IMG/VR virus record: IMGVR_UViG_3300020131_000101 | Location: 1-64,000 of that record | DNA length: 64,000 nucleotides | Direction: 5' to 3' (one strand) | Source: a virus | Shown: positions 1 to 7,402 of the stretch, piece after piece | How the letters are laid out: every line of letters starts with the position of its first letter | Position numbering within the stretch: position 1 is the first letter of the stretch | The notes under the pieces: model-generated | The model's input: only the letters and a program-made list of their open reading frames with translations | What the model was told of the DNA's origin: nothing | The model's database searches: none | Program-made: the position numbers and the translations under genes

Positions 1-828
1 ATGAGCCGAGAAGCTCCTCCCACCTTTTACAAATACTACCCAGTTGAAGAATGGCTGCCCAAATTTTTTGCCGGCGAGTCACTCAGATTTTCAAGCCGGA
101 CGACGTTCAACGACCCATTCGATTCGCGACCGGCGTTTCAAATTCTCGCCAAGACGGAAGCCGGAAAGAAGTACATTCATAGCAATCTGCGCCGAACGAA
201 TCTATCGCCAGCTGAACGAGTACGAGCCGCTGCACGCATCCGCGCTCAAAGCCAAAAGGCCCGCCCTTTTGGGCACGGCGATATTCAGCGCGTGCTCGAT
301 GAAACGGGAATCCTGAGCCTGACGACGACTTGGGAAAACATTCTCATGTGGTCTCACTATGGGCAGCATCACCAGGGAATCTGTGTTGGGTTCCATAGCG
401 AAATCGACGTGTTTGCCACGGCTTTGCCGGTCGAGTACAGAAAGGAACTTCCGGTGATATATCGCCCCGACGACGAGGGCGACGACATTATCGGGAAAAC
501 GTTCCTTACTAAAGCGAAAGACTGGGAGTACGAGGATGAGTGGCGGATCATTAAAAGAAAGCTATCCACACGAGAACAGCAAGCCGAGCGGGAAGCTTTG
601 GGATACCTCTCATCGGAGGAAATTCGGGTTCTAGTGGATCACCGCGGTCGGGGAGATTATCAGTTCCACACCAGCGCCATTGAAAGCGTGACTTTGGGAA
701 TGCGCATCCCGAAGCCGGATGAGGAAAAGGTTTGCGCATGGATCCGGGAATCAGGATTAAAAATCCCTGTCTACAAGGTTAATGAACCTTCAACACAATA
801 CGCAATCACCAGAATGAAGCTTCGCTGA
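1..828 (+). CDS. DUF2971 domain protein
   Basis: A 275-residue protein whose N-terminus (FYKYYP, then RFSSRTTFNDPFDSRP) and central LSLTTTWENILMWSHYGQHHQGICVGF segment match the DUF2971 family as I know it; the molecular function of that family is not established. An ATG sits on the first base of the window, so the true start could lie further upstream. The WSHYGQHHQGICVGF block is the most conserved stretch of the family. It stands alone on the plus strand in the accessory block at the left end. Members often occur in mobile and defence-associated loci, but nothing here proves such a role. Confidence 0.75.
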   Translation: MSREAPPTFYKYYPVEEWLPKFFAGESLRFSSRTTFNDPFDSRPAFQILAKTEAGKKYIHSNLRRTNLSPAERVRAAARIRAQSQKARPFGHGDIQRVLDETGILSLTTTWENILMWSHYGQHHQGICVGFHSEIDVFATALPVEYRKELPVIYRPDDEGDDIIGKTFLTKAKDWEYEDEWRIIKRKLSTREQQAEREALGYLSSEEIRVLVDHRGRGDYQFHTSAIESVTLGMRIPKPDEEKVCAWIRESGLKIPVYKVNEPSTQYAITRMKLR

Positions 829-982
829 TGGGCATCACGAAAAATTCGCGCAAGCGAGGGCGTCTCGGTGCTATCGCTTCCCCGGCGCACCGCTATCGAA
901 TCGACCATCGAAAGGCTTAGGTCGACGACACTAGGCCGGCCCTTGAACTGCTCTGCACACTCCCGGCTGCCCATCAACACCG

Positions 983-1300
983 CTACTCATGCGATGTCGA
1001 CAGCACTTCAATGAGCCAGGTCTGCGCATACGTGGGTCCCATGTCTCCACGTTCAAATCCGGAGATCGACATCGTGCTCCCCTTGATATAGAGCACGGCC
1101 GCGTCGACCAAGGGAGGCAACGCATCTGGGTGTCCTCGCTGGCTGAAATCGAACAGGTGGGCCGAGCGCATAAACCGATTCAGGTGGTCGTCCCGGCTTT
1201 CTTGAATGCGCAGCTCTCCGACAACAGGCTTAAGCGTGCTCAACTGCCAGCGTGGAACCTGCTTGCCTTCGTTCCATAAACGGACAACGCTAACTTTCAT
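983..1300 (-). CDS. hypothetical protein, divergent from SRAP gene
   Basis: A 105-residue protein that I do not recognise, with no membrane segment and no clear motif. Its start faces the SRAP gene, with about 97 bp between the two starts, and the consensus LexA box lies in that gap. It could therefore be SOS-inducible along with its neighbour. The opposite strand carries an open frame of similar size (989-1279); I prefer the minus frame because its start falls directly downstream of the shared regulatory region. Confidence 0.45.
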   Translation of the reverse strand: MKVSVVRLWNEGKQVPRWQLSTLKPVVGELRIQESRDDHLNRFMRSAHLFDFSQRGHPDALPPLVDAAVLYIKGSTMSISGFERGDMGPTYAQTWLIEVLSTSHE

Positions 1301-1322
1301 GCCGGCACGTCACACCAATATA

Positions 1323-1338
1323 CTGTATATAAATACAG
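1323..1338. promoter_or_regulatory. LexA (SOS) operator
   Basis: CTGTATATAAATACAG is a perfect match to the CTGT-N8-ACAG LexA box, with an all-AT core and flanking bases (TA on both sides) that extend the symmetry. It lies between the divergent starts at 1300 (minus) and 1398 (plus), so it can repress both genes until DNA damage. Confidence 0.88.
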
Positions 1339-1397
1339 TATATCGCAAACCTGCGCCACAACAAGATCACCTCGGGCAATGACATTACAATAAGGGT

Positions 1398-2036
1398 ATG
1401 TGTGCCAACTACCGCCCCTCTACCCGCGAGCTGCTGCAGCAGCATTTCCAGGTCGCGCCGCCGGATCCTGAGTTCAAGGACGAAGCTTTCCCGGGATACA
1501 TGGCGCCGTTCATCCGGCCGCCGAGCGCTGATTCCGTACTAGGCGATCGAGCATGCACGCTCGGTATGTTCGGCATGGTCCCGCACTGGGCCGATACGAA
1601 GCTCGCGCGGCAGACCTACAACGCCCGCACCGAGACGGTCGCGAGCAAGCCCAGCTTCCGCAACGCATGGAAGCGCCGGCAGTTCTGCATCATCCCGTTG
1701 GTTTCTTTTTATGAGCCGAACTATGAATCCGGCAAAGCTGTGCGCTGGGAGATCGCAGACGCTGACGGCGGGCCGCTGGGAATCGCGGGAATCTGGGACC
1801 ACAAGCAGGAAGGGCCGAACGGCCTCCCCCTCCTATCATTCTCGATGTTGACCATCAACGCCGACGGCCATCCGCTGATGCAGCGCTTCCACAAGCCGGA
1901 CGACGAGAAACGCATGCTGGTCATTCTCCGACCGGATCAGTATGACGAATGGCTGCATGTGCCGGTCAATGACGCGCCGAACTTCTTCGAACGCTATCCA
2001 GCTGAACGCTTGGTGGCAAATCCCGCGCCACGGTGA
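1398..2036 (+). CDS. SOS response-associated SRAP (HMCES/YedK-type) protein
   Basis: A 212-residue SRAP-family protein. The family forms a thiazolidine crosslink between the N-terminal cysteine and abasic sites in single-stranded DNA, shielding them during repair. The start MCANYRPS places Cys2 at the N-terminus after Met removal. The conserved NARTET segment follows at about residues 72-77, then a catalytic-type Glu in SFYEP near 105, and a His in RFHKPDDEKRM near 160, where many relatives have an HxRMP motif. It lies behind a consensus LexA box, which fits the family's SOS link. It appears to be a prophage accessory gene or host cargo. Confidence 0.9.
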   Translation: MCANYRPSTRELLQQHFQVAPPDPEFKDEAFPGYMAPFIRPPSADSVLGDRACTLGMFGMVPHWADTKLARQTYNARTETVASKPSFRNAWKRRQFCIIPLVSFYEPNYESGKAVRWEIADADGGPLGIAGIWDHKQEGPNGLPLLSFSMLTINADGHPLMQRFHKPDDEKRMLVILRPDQYDEWLHVPVNDAPNFFERYPAERLVANPAPR

Positions 2037-2042
2037 CGTGAA

Positions 2043-2228
2043 ATGGAAAAGTCTGCCCTCTCCCTTTTACAGCATGACGAACTGTGCGAAGTCCGCACCG
2101 ATCAAGGCATTCGCGAGGCCAGATGGCGACCGAACAGCCGCATTTTCTACTTCACAGACAACAATGAGCCGCGGTTCATCCCTGCCGAGGATACGCTGGA
2201 ATGGTGGCAGGCGTGGGTGAAATTCTGA
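2043..2228 (+). CDS. small hypothetical protein downstream of SRAP
   Basis: A 61-residue acidic/aromatic protein starting 6 nt after the SRAP stop codon, so probably co-transcribed and under the same LexA control. It ends DTLEWWQAWVKF. I do not recognise the family. The longer overlapping frame 1942-2220 is rejected because it lies mostly inside the SRAP gene. Confidence 0.6.
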   Translation: MEKSALSLLQHDELCEVRTDQGIREARWRPNSRIFYFTDNNEPRFIPAEDTLEWWQAWVKF

Positions 2229-2273
2229 GGCCCTGACCTGCTTATATACCCCTAGCTTCTGGCAACGGCCTCT

Positions 2274-2546
2274 TCACAGGCAAGGCCGGCTGCCAGCGTT
2301 CATTTCCGCGGCGATCGCGTACGGCAGCAGATCTTTCACTTGGCCAGCCAATTCGACAAGCAGCGTTAGCATCGCCTGGCGGACCTCTTCATTGTAATTT
2401 TGAAAAAGCTCGTCTGAAACGATCAATGCCAACGCCTTGATCTGGTCTACAGACCGCAGCAGCACACCCGTTTCCGCCCCCTCCTCAATGACAACGGCTT
2501 TCCCGCCAACGCAGGGAAAATACAATGTTTTCTTCTGGGTATCCAT
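2274..2546 (-). CDS. small hypothetical protein
   Basis: A 90-residue protein. The N-terminal half looks like a compact beta domain (TLYFPCVGGKAVVIEE) and the C-terminal half an amphipathic helix pair. No family recognised. It converges on the 2043-2228 gene and is divergent from the 416-residue gene at 2604. Confidence 0.55.
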   Translation of the reverse strand: MDTQKKTLYFPCVGGKAVVIEEGAETGVLLRSVDQIKALALIVSDELFQNYNEEVRQAMLTLLVELAGQVKDLLPYAIAAEMNAGSRPCL

Positions 2547-2603
2547 ATACTCGTTTCTCGTTAGACTGTTACGACGAACGAAGAATGCCTAAAGGACACG
2601 CTC

Positions 2604-3854
2604 ATGAGTGAGAAAAAATCTACCGGTCACCAAAATCATGACGAGGCCATGGAGAGGGACAGAAAGATTGACCAAGGGACGGACGAGAGAGTGGCCGCGG
2701 GGATCCGGAATGTTCACGACATTGTGGCCGAGTACCACAAAGCCAACGAAAGCAGCATGAGCATGCGGAATATCCTGCCGCTGGTTAGAGAACACGTCGA
2801 TGGCCCGGTACAGGATTGGCTCGCAAAGTACAAGTCAGAGCCGTTTTCATTTTCGACAATGCTGGCAACTGAAGGGCTGCGAGGTTCACTGTGTTTCGAC
2901 CGGCTCTGCGACGCGATGGAAGCGCAGTATGGGTGGGATTTCAATCTGATGTTCCCCGACTTGGGGCCAACAAGCTCCTCGCTCGTCTACTTCTCATTCT
3001 TCTGCTGCGCCCATTACGGGGACACCGAGGAAGTTGTGATGATTTGCACCGTCCGAGAGGAAGGAAAACCTCGTAGCACTTCGATCGACACCAGGCGCAC
3101 AAAACGACGGAACGCCCCCAAGAAGAAGGCCAAGGCAATGCTGCACAGTGAGGTCGATTTTCTAGAAAACGGCCCAGGTGATCGCTACTGCCAGCTGTGC
3201 CACCGATTTACCGAACAAGCCGATGAAGTCCTCCGTGTTTTCCAGAACCCGGATGAAATCAAATTAACGACTGCGCGCGCCAAAGAGCTTTTGAAGAATC
3301 CCAAGGTTCGCTTCTATACGCCAGGATTCAGCGATGAATATTGCAAACACCACTCGCCAAAGAAACAGCCAGTGGCTTACAAAAAGGCGTTGGGACGCCG
3401 ATCGCTTTATTACGCCACTCGAAAATTTCTGATCCTCGTCCGGCAGGCAAGACGGATAGGCGCTGGGCATATTTCCGTTGTGCGCAAAGCGTCATTCCTG
3501 ATCGCGAACGAATGTCCCGACCAGAAACTCATCAAAGAGATCCCATCGATTGTCCGTGGCTGGCGTGATTATGACGACGGCGAAGACGACGAAAACTGGC
3601 GACATCAAATCTCGTCACATATGGACAAGATCATCGCATCATTTCAGTCGGCGGCGCATCCATTAACTCGGCTTACGGAGTCAATTGCAACTGACAGTTT
3701 AGGAGAACTGTACAGTCTCGCAAAGCAAATGGACCTGCTTACCGATCTCGAGGAGGCCCTTGGGGCATCAGGCTTTATCTTCGACCCGTATGTGGTCTCC
3801 CTGAAGAACGGCGGCACGGTTTTTGGCTACCAGCTGAGCAACGAAGGCGACTAA
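2604..3854 (+). CDS. orphan 416-residue protein with Cys/His cluster
   Basis: A soluble protein of unknown family. The N-terminal 60 residues are charged. A basic stretch (RRTKRRNAPKKKAK, near residue 165) is followed by a possible metal site formed by CQLCH near 195 and CKHH near 247. The C-terminal third is helical. A purine-rich stretch (AAAGGACACGCTC) sits ahead of the ATG. It is a lone gene between a small hypothetical and hicAB, which is typical of prophage accessory cargo. I cannot assign a function. Confidence 0.65.
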   Translation: MSEKKSTGHQNHDEAMERDRKIDQGTDERVAAGIRNVHDIVAEYHKANESSMSMRNILPLVREHVDGPVQDWLAKYKSEPFSFSTMLATEGLRGSLCFDRLCDAMEAQYGWDFNLMFPDLGPTSSSLVYFSFFCCAHYGDTEEVVMICTVREEGKPRSTSIDTRRTKRRNAPKKKAKAMLHSEVDFLENGPGDRYCQLCHRFTEQADEVLRVFQNPDEIKLTTARAKELLKNPKVRFYTPGFSDEYCKHHSPKKQPVAYKKALGRRSLYYATRKFLILVRQARRIGAGHISVVRKASFLIANECPDQKLIKEIPSIVRGWRDYDDGEDDENWRHQISSHMDKIIASFQSAAHPLTRLTESIATDSLGELYSLAKQMDLLTDLEEALGASGFIFDPYVVSLKNGGTVFGYQLSNEGD

Positions 3855-3870
3855 AACCAGTAATCGACAA

Positions 3871-4284
3871 TCAACAAACTCCAAGGACAAGCTCTTTACC
3901 CAGTGCCCGCAATGCCTCCTGAATCGTGTCGATCTTGGTAGCGTGCCCAAGGTCGATCAGCCGATTCACGTCCTGCGGCCTGGCACCTAGCCGACGCGCC
4001 AGCTCAACCGGCTTCACTTGCTGCGCCAGCATCTCGTTCAGCAAAAGCACCTTGGCCGACATGCTGGCCGGCAGTTCGACATACTGGAATTTGCCGCGCA
4101 TCTTGCTCGGCAACGGCACCGGCCGGCGATCATCAAAATAGAACTCCATCGCCGTTTCCAGCGCGTCCTTGGCCATCTGCAGCGCTTCCTCTTCAGTCGA
4201 TCCAGAAGTCAGCGCCTCCGGAATATCCGGGAACGACACGCAAAAGCCGTCGCCGTCACGCTCGATCGTTACAGGGTATCGCAT
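3871..4284 (-). CDS. hicB: HicB-family antitoxin
   Basis: A 137-residue antitoxin. The N-terminal HicB fold (RYPVTIERDGDGFCVSFPDI, then GSTEEEALQMAKDALETAMEFY) is a degraded RNase-H-like domain that binds the HicA toxin. The C-terminal part (VKPVELARRLGARPQDVNRLID) is an HTH/RHH-type DNA-binding domain expected to autorepress the operon. It follows hicA on the same strand with 89 nt between them, including a strong hairpin. Gene order (toxin first) and sizes are standard for type II hicAB. Confidence 0.92.
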   Translation of the reverse strand: MRYPVTIERDGDGFCVSFPDIPEALTSGSTEEEALQMAKDALETAMEFYFDDRRPVPLPSKMRGKFQYVELPASMSAKVLLLNEMLAQQVKPVELARRLGARPQDVNRLIDLGHATKIDTIQEALRALGKELVLGVC

Positions 4285-4349
4285 ACGCTTTTCTCCATCA
4301 TTGGTTCGAAAATCGAACCACGAGGGCCGTGAAATATCGCGAGTTACCG

Positions 4350-4370
4350 GAAGCCCCTTTCGGGGCTCCC
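4350..4370 (-). terminator. hairpin between hicA and hicB
   Basis: GGAGCCCCGAAAGGGGCTTCC on the transcribed strand folds into a very stable GC stem with a short loop. There is no U-run after it, so it is more likely an attenuator or mRNA-processing element than a full terminator. It could lower hicB expression relative to hicA, or protect the 3' end of hicA mRNA. Confidence 0.5.
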
Positions 4371-4373
4371 TCC

Positions 4374-4550
4374 TTACTTGATCCCGAGTTGTTTCAGAAT
4401 CCTCTGCCTGAGTCCTTCGCCAATTTCATGGCTTGGGTGCCTCGGCAGGGTGGTCTGTTTGCCTTGGTAGTAGAGCTTCAGGTGCTTGCTGCCGTCCTTC
4501 GTTTCTACCCCTTGAGCCTCCAGCCACCGCCGGAACTCGCTTTGCTTCAC
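4374..4550 (-). CDS. hicA: HicA-family mRNA interferase toxin
   Basis: A 58-residue HicA toxin, a double-stranded-RNA-binding-like ribonuclease that cleaves mRNA. It reads KQSEFRRWLEAQGVETK, then GSKHLKLYYQGKQTTLPRHPSHEIGEGLRQRILKQLGI; the His of the GSKH motif is the family's catalytic residue. I chose the GTG at 4550 because AGGGAGGT lies just upstream and the resulting length is typical. The longer reading from 4592 adds 14 residues of non-family sequence. A consensus promoter precedes it. Confidence 0.9.
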   Translation of the reverse strand: MKQSEFRRWLEAQGVETKDGSKHLKLYYQGKQTTLPRHPSHEIGEGLRQRILKQLGIK

Positions 4551-4581
4551 CGCACCTCCCTTATTCGTTGAACATGGAGAA

Positions 4582-4610
4582 AGTATAAGCAATTTCGTTT
4601 ATATACGCAA
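4582..4610 (-). promoter_or_regulatory. hicAB promoter
   Basis: On the minus strand, TTGCGT (4605-4610) and TATACT (4582-4587) are separated by exactly 17 bp, giving a near-consensus sigma-70 promoter about 30 bp ahead of the hicA start. The AT-rich surroundings contain imperfect repeats that may be the HicB operator. Confidence 0.7.
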
Positions 4611-4653
4611 GAACTTTTTTAAACTTTTTTGTTTATTTTTTTAGGAGCATTAC

Positions 4654-5472
4654 TTACGCAGCCTGCGCGGCAACCATCCTTGCAAGCACGTCTGCTGCAG
4701 CGTTGTAGCCGTCGTCCAGCAGCCGCTGGCGCAGATCAAGCGGCATGTTCCTGTCCAGGCTCGAAGCGTATCCAGTCTCCACGAATGCCACTTTCGCTCC
4801 GGCCGCTGCCGCCAGATCGACGTGCGTGTTCTCGTTCGACGCCATCATGAGATCGATCACCCGCGGCACAATATCCAGGAATGAGTACACTCCGGGCTGC
4901 ATCGGCGAGGCCTTGGAAACAAGCTGGATGCCAAGTCGCGGCACTGAATCGATCTCCAGCCGGTCGACCGGGATATTGTTCACCATGCCACCATCCATCA
5001 GCATGGCGCCGCTGATCTGGATGGGGGAGTACACGAACGGGATCGCGGCGGAGGCACGCGCAGCGAGGGCTACCGACGCGAACGGTGTCGTCTCCTTGCT
5101 GAACTCAAAAGTCACCTGGTTCGCTACGTCGGACGCCATCACCACCAGATCCACATCAAGGTCGGCAAAGGTCTTGCGACCGGTATTCTCTTCCAGCCAC
5201 TCCTGAAGCGTGTTGCCGGAGCAGTAGCCGAGATTGGTCATGAGCGCCCACAAGGAGAAGCTGAGCATGTCGGACCAGTCACGCGATAGGGTCAGCTCGC
5301 GCATCTGCTCAAGCGGCATGCCGCAGGCCGCCATCGTGCCGACGATCGAGCCACCGGACGTGCCAGCGTACTGGACCGGCGTGAAACCCGCATCCCGGAT
5401 GGCCAGCAGCGCGCCAACATGAGCCGGAAACTTGAACCCCGAACCGCTCAAGGCAATACGGATCGGCTTCAT
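4654..5472 (-). CDS. patatin-like phospholipase
   Basis: A 272-residue patatin-family lipid acyl hydrolase with a Ser-Asp dyad. An oxyanion-type glycine loop (LSGSGFKFPAHVGAL) is at residues 7-21, the nucleophile elbow GTSGGS follows at about 40, and the catalytic DGG motif is in MDGGMVNNIP near 175. The start at 5472 is chosen because it overlaps the TGA of the upstream lipoprotein gene (ATGA) and because patatin sequence begins directly after it; the longer frame to 5703 adds unrelated residues. It is the last gene of the lysis cluster, so it may attack host membrane phospholipids during lysis or act as a lysogenic conversion factor. Confidence 0.85.
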   Translation of the reverse strand: MKPIRIALSGSGFKFPAHVGALLAIRDAGFTPVQYAGTSGGSIVGTMAACGMPLEQMRELTLSRDWSDMLSFSLWALMTNLGYCSGNTLQEWLEENTGRKTFADLDVDLVVMASDVANQVTFEFSKETTPFASVALAARASAAIPFVYSPIQISGAMLMDGGMVNNIPVDRLEIDSVPRLGIQLVSKASPMQPGVYSFLDIVPRVIDLMMASNENTHVDLAAAAGAKVAFVETGYASSLDRNMPLDLRQRLLDDGYNAAADVLARMVAAQAA

Positions 5473-5657
5473 TTCGCGGCCTCGGTCGGCTTTTCGACAG
5501 AAACCGGCGTGCCGGGCGCGGCGTGCGGCGTGTTGTAGGTCGCAATGACGGACCAGGATACGTTCAGGCCAGCGCAACCGGTCAGCCCGGCCATCAGCCC
5601 AACGAGCACCGTAACCAGCAGGCCGACGCGCGCGCAGTAGAACAAATCGAGCTTCAT
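5469..5657 (-). CDS. small predicted lipoprotein of the lysis cluster
   Basis: A 62-residue protein with an N-terminal hydrophobic signal and a lipobox (GLTGC) at about residues 24-28, leaving a mature part of some 35 residues. The size, lipidation signal and position just after the endolysin resemble an outer-membrane spanin (Rz1-like), but no matching inner-membrane spanin is seen and the sequence is not proline-rich. It overlaps both neighbours by 4 nt. Confidence 0.65.
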   Translation of the reverse strand: MKLDLFYCARVGLLVTVLVGLMAGLTGCAGLNVSWSVIATYNTPHAAPGTPVSVEKPTEAAK

Positions 5658-6175
5658 CCAAGAACCTCCCTTGCTTTTTCATGCAGCGCGACGCGCTGCT
5701 CATAGTGGGTGTATCCGCCGTTGATCAGCTTCGTGATCCGGCGGAAGTTGCCGGCGTCGGCCAGCGCGTTGAGCCCGTGGGAATGCCAGAACCAGGCGGC
5801 CGACCGGCACGCGTTGCGCGGATCTTCGAGCAGTTCTGGGAAGTGCAACAGCCGGTCATCGCCGAAAAGCGCCATCGAACAGGACAGGTAGTTCGCCCGG
5901 CCCGTGACCTGGATCAGGCCGCGCCCCTTGAAGCGGACACCGTCGCCCTCCTCCGAATTGCCGAGGTCCTTCCGGTTCTCGTAGGCCTCGCCACTCGCCA
6001 GCTCACGCACGTAGAGCAGCTGACCGGATTCGTGGCCAATCTGCGCTAGGAAGGCAGCCTGCCGCGCGGGCGTGTTGATCTCGTACTCGGCCATTGCTGC
6101 GACCAGGTGCGGAAGGAACAGGTCCACGCGCCGCTTTGCCAGCGGCATGATGGCCAGCAGCTGGTCGCCGGTCAT
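5654..6175 (-). CDS. GH19 (chitinase-like) endolysin
   Basis: A 173-residue glycoside hydrolase family 19 enzyme that cleaves peptidoglycan glycan strands. The catalytic Glu is in QIGHESGQL near residue 50, and the family signature FKGRGLIQVTGRANY is near 80-95. ACRSAAWFWHSHGLN and KLINGGYTHYEQR complete the fold. It is a single domain of normal phage length with no signal peptide, so release should depend on the two holin-like proteins encoded just upstream. Confidence 0.92.
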   Translation of the reverse strand: MTGDQLLAIMPLAKRRVDLFLPHLVAAMAEYEINTPARQAAFLAQIGHESGQLLYVRELASGEAYENRKDLGNSEEGDGVRFKGRGLIQVTGRANYLSCSMALFGDDRLLHFPELLEDPRNACRSAAWFWHSHGLNALADAGNFRRITKLINGGYTHYEQRVALHEKAREVLG

Positions 6176-6438
6176 TGGGCGCCCCGCTTGTCAGCGCAGA
6201 CGCGACGGCGGTTTGTGACCACGAACGCGGCAATACCGACATTCAGCACGACATCCGACCAGGTCGGCGTCGGGCTGCCGTAGACGGGCCCGAGCAGGAC
6301 CGCGCCCGCACCGGTCACCATCACCACCCACGCGAAGCGGATGCCGTGCTTGGTGCACCTGGACATGTTGTTGATGGCGCCGAACAGACCAACGCCGAAG
6401 ATCACCGCCGCCGCGGCGAGATTCACGGCAAGGATCAT
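6172..6438 (-). CDS. holin-like small membrane protein
   Basis: An 88-residue protein with three hydrophobic segments (residues about 2-22, 32-50 and 60-76) and a short basic tail, placed directly before the endolysin. I chose the ATG at 6438 because it overlaps the TGA of the previous gene and begins with a membrane segment. It may be the second component of a holin/antiholin pair. Confidence 0.7.
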   Translation of the reverse strand: MILAVNLAAAAVIFGVGLFGAINNMSRCTKHGIRFAWVVMVTGAGAVLLGPVYGSPTPTWSDVVLNVGIAAFVVTNRRRVCADKRGAQ

Positions 6439-6797
6439 TTGACATCCCCCTGCTTCCGCAGCCAGTTCAGCCCAGCAGGAATGAGCACCTGAGCTGTGAG
6501 ACCGAGGCCCGCTGCACAGGCCATACGGACACCACCTCCGGTACCGACGAGCCAAGGGAAGTAATGGACAGCAGCGGCCGCAATCACTGGGGCAAAAAAG
6601 CCTGCCAGGATGGATGAGCTCGCGACCGTCCCGGCAATCTTCAGCGCCGGCATAGACGGCAGATAGGAAAGCGACACGAGACCGCCGAAGAACCCGGCAA
6701 GCAGTGCGTCATAGTGCACACCGAGGATTGACCCGGTTAGCGTGATCGTCCCGGCCGCGATCGTCACGCCGACCGTGGAGCTTGCTGGTTCAGCCAT
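6435..6797 (-). CDS. putative holin
   Basis: A 120-residue hydrophobic protein with about three to four transmembrane segments (residues 8-28, 32-46, 53-78 and 88-110) ending in WLRKQGDVK. It is the first gene of the lysis cassette and lies behind a strong terminator hairpin. The topology and context fit a phage holin; the exact class is uncertain. Confidence 0.7.
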   Translation of the reverse strand: MAEPASSTVGVTIAAGTITLTGSILGVHYDALLAGFFGGLVSLSYLPSMPALKIAGTVASSSILAGFFAPVIAAAAVHYFPWLVGTGGGVRMACAAGLGLTAQVLIPAGLNWLRKQGDVK

Positions 6798-6824
6798 TGA
6801 GAGCCTTTCTTATTGTTGAGGCAA

Positions 6825-6848
6825 TAAAAAAGCCGCCCTTGGGCGGCC
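6825..6848 (-). terminator. rho-independent terminator upstream of the holin gene
   Basis: GCCGCCC-AA-GGGCGGC followed by six U on the minus-strand transcript. It lies between the tail gene 6869-7402 and the holin gene, so late transcription must read through it. Confidence 0.85.
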
Positions 6849-6868
6849 TGCATGGGGATGGGTTGGCA

Positions 6869-7402
6869 CTACAGCGGCTCTTGCTCCGGCGCCGGGGCGG
6901 CGGCCTCAATCTCGGCCAGAAGCTCTTCCTCAGTCGGGATCGCCCGCTGATGTGCTTTCACGGCATTGAGGATGCCAGCAGCCGTGTTCCAGACAAGCGA
7001 GCGCCAGGCGCGCAGCGCGCGGCCTTCATTCTGGAAGCGAGGAACTGCTGGCTCTTCGGCGTAGCTGATCGCGTGAAGGATCGGGGAAACCTCCGGTCGG
7101 TTCGGATCTCCGTAGCCGAACAAGCGCGCCACGTCGTCCAGTCGCTTCTGCACTACGCCGTCGTAATGTTTGATCAACTGCTCCTGGGTCGGCTGCAGCG
7201 CTGCATTGTGTTCGTCCATCCGTATCTGACTAAACACCAGTGAACTGCCCTGCCTAACCATCCCGCCAAGCGTGATTTCCGGCAGCGGGCCGTCCTTACG
7301 CTCGTCCCAAAGAACGCGCGACTGGTCAAAGTACCCACCGCCCTCGCCGATCTCTATCACCTCTTGTGTTCCAATCGGTGAGTTGACAAGTAATTTACTC
7401 AT
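6869..7402 (-). CDS. phage tail-associated protein (fibre assembly-like)
   Basis: A 177-residue soluble protein located right after the fibre gene with a 4-nt overlap. The middle part (GVVQKRLDDVARLFGYGDPNRPEV) and the PRFQNEGRALRAWRSLVW segment resemble the conserved C-terminal region of phage proteins that sit next to tail fibres. The C-terminus is an Ala/Glu/Pro-rich acidic tail. A chaperone for fibre trimerisation is a reasonable guess from position only. Confidence 0.6.
   Translation of the reverse strand: MSKLLVNSPIGTQEVIEIGEGGGYFDQSRVLWDERKDGPLPEITLGGMVRQGSSLVFSQIRMDEHNAALQPTQEQLIKHYDGVVQKRLDDVARLFGYGDPNRPEVSPILHAISYAEEPAVPRFQNEGRALRAWRSLVWNTAAGILNAVKAHQRAIPTEEELLAEIEAAAPAPEQEPL

Noticed and set aside
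829-982. Attachment site at the left end
   Set aside because: No sequence matching the int-mutS junction could be found here by eye.
5523-5705. Plus-strand small frame near the lysis genes
   Set aside because: It is antisense to the endolysin and lipoprotein genes, which have clear family features.
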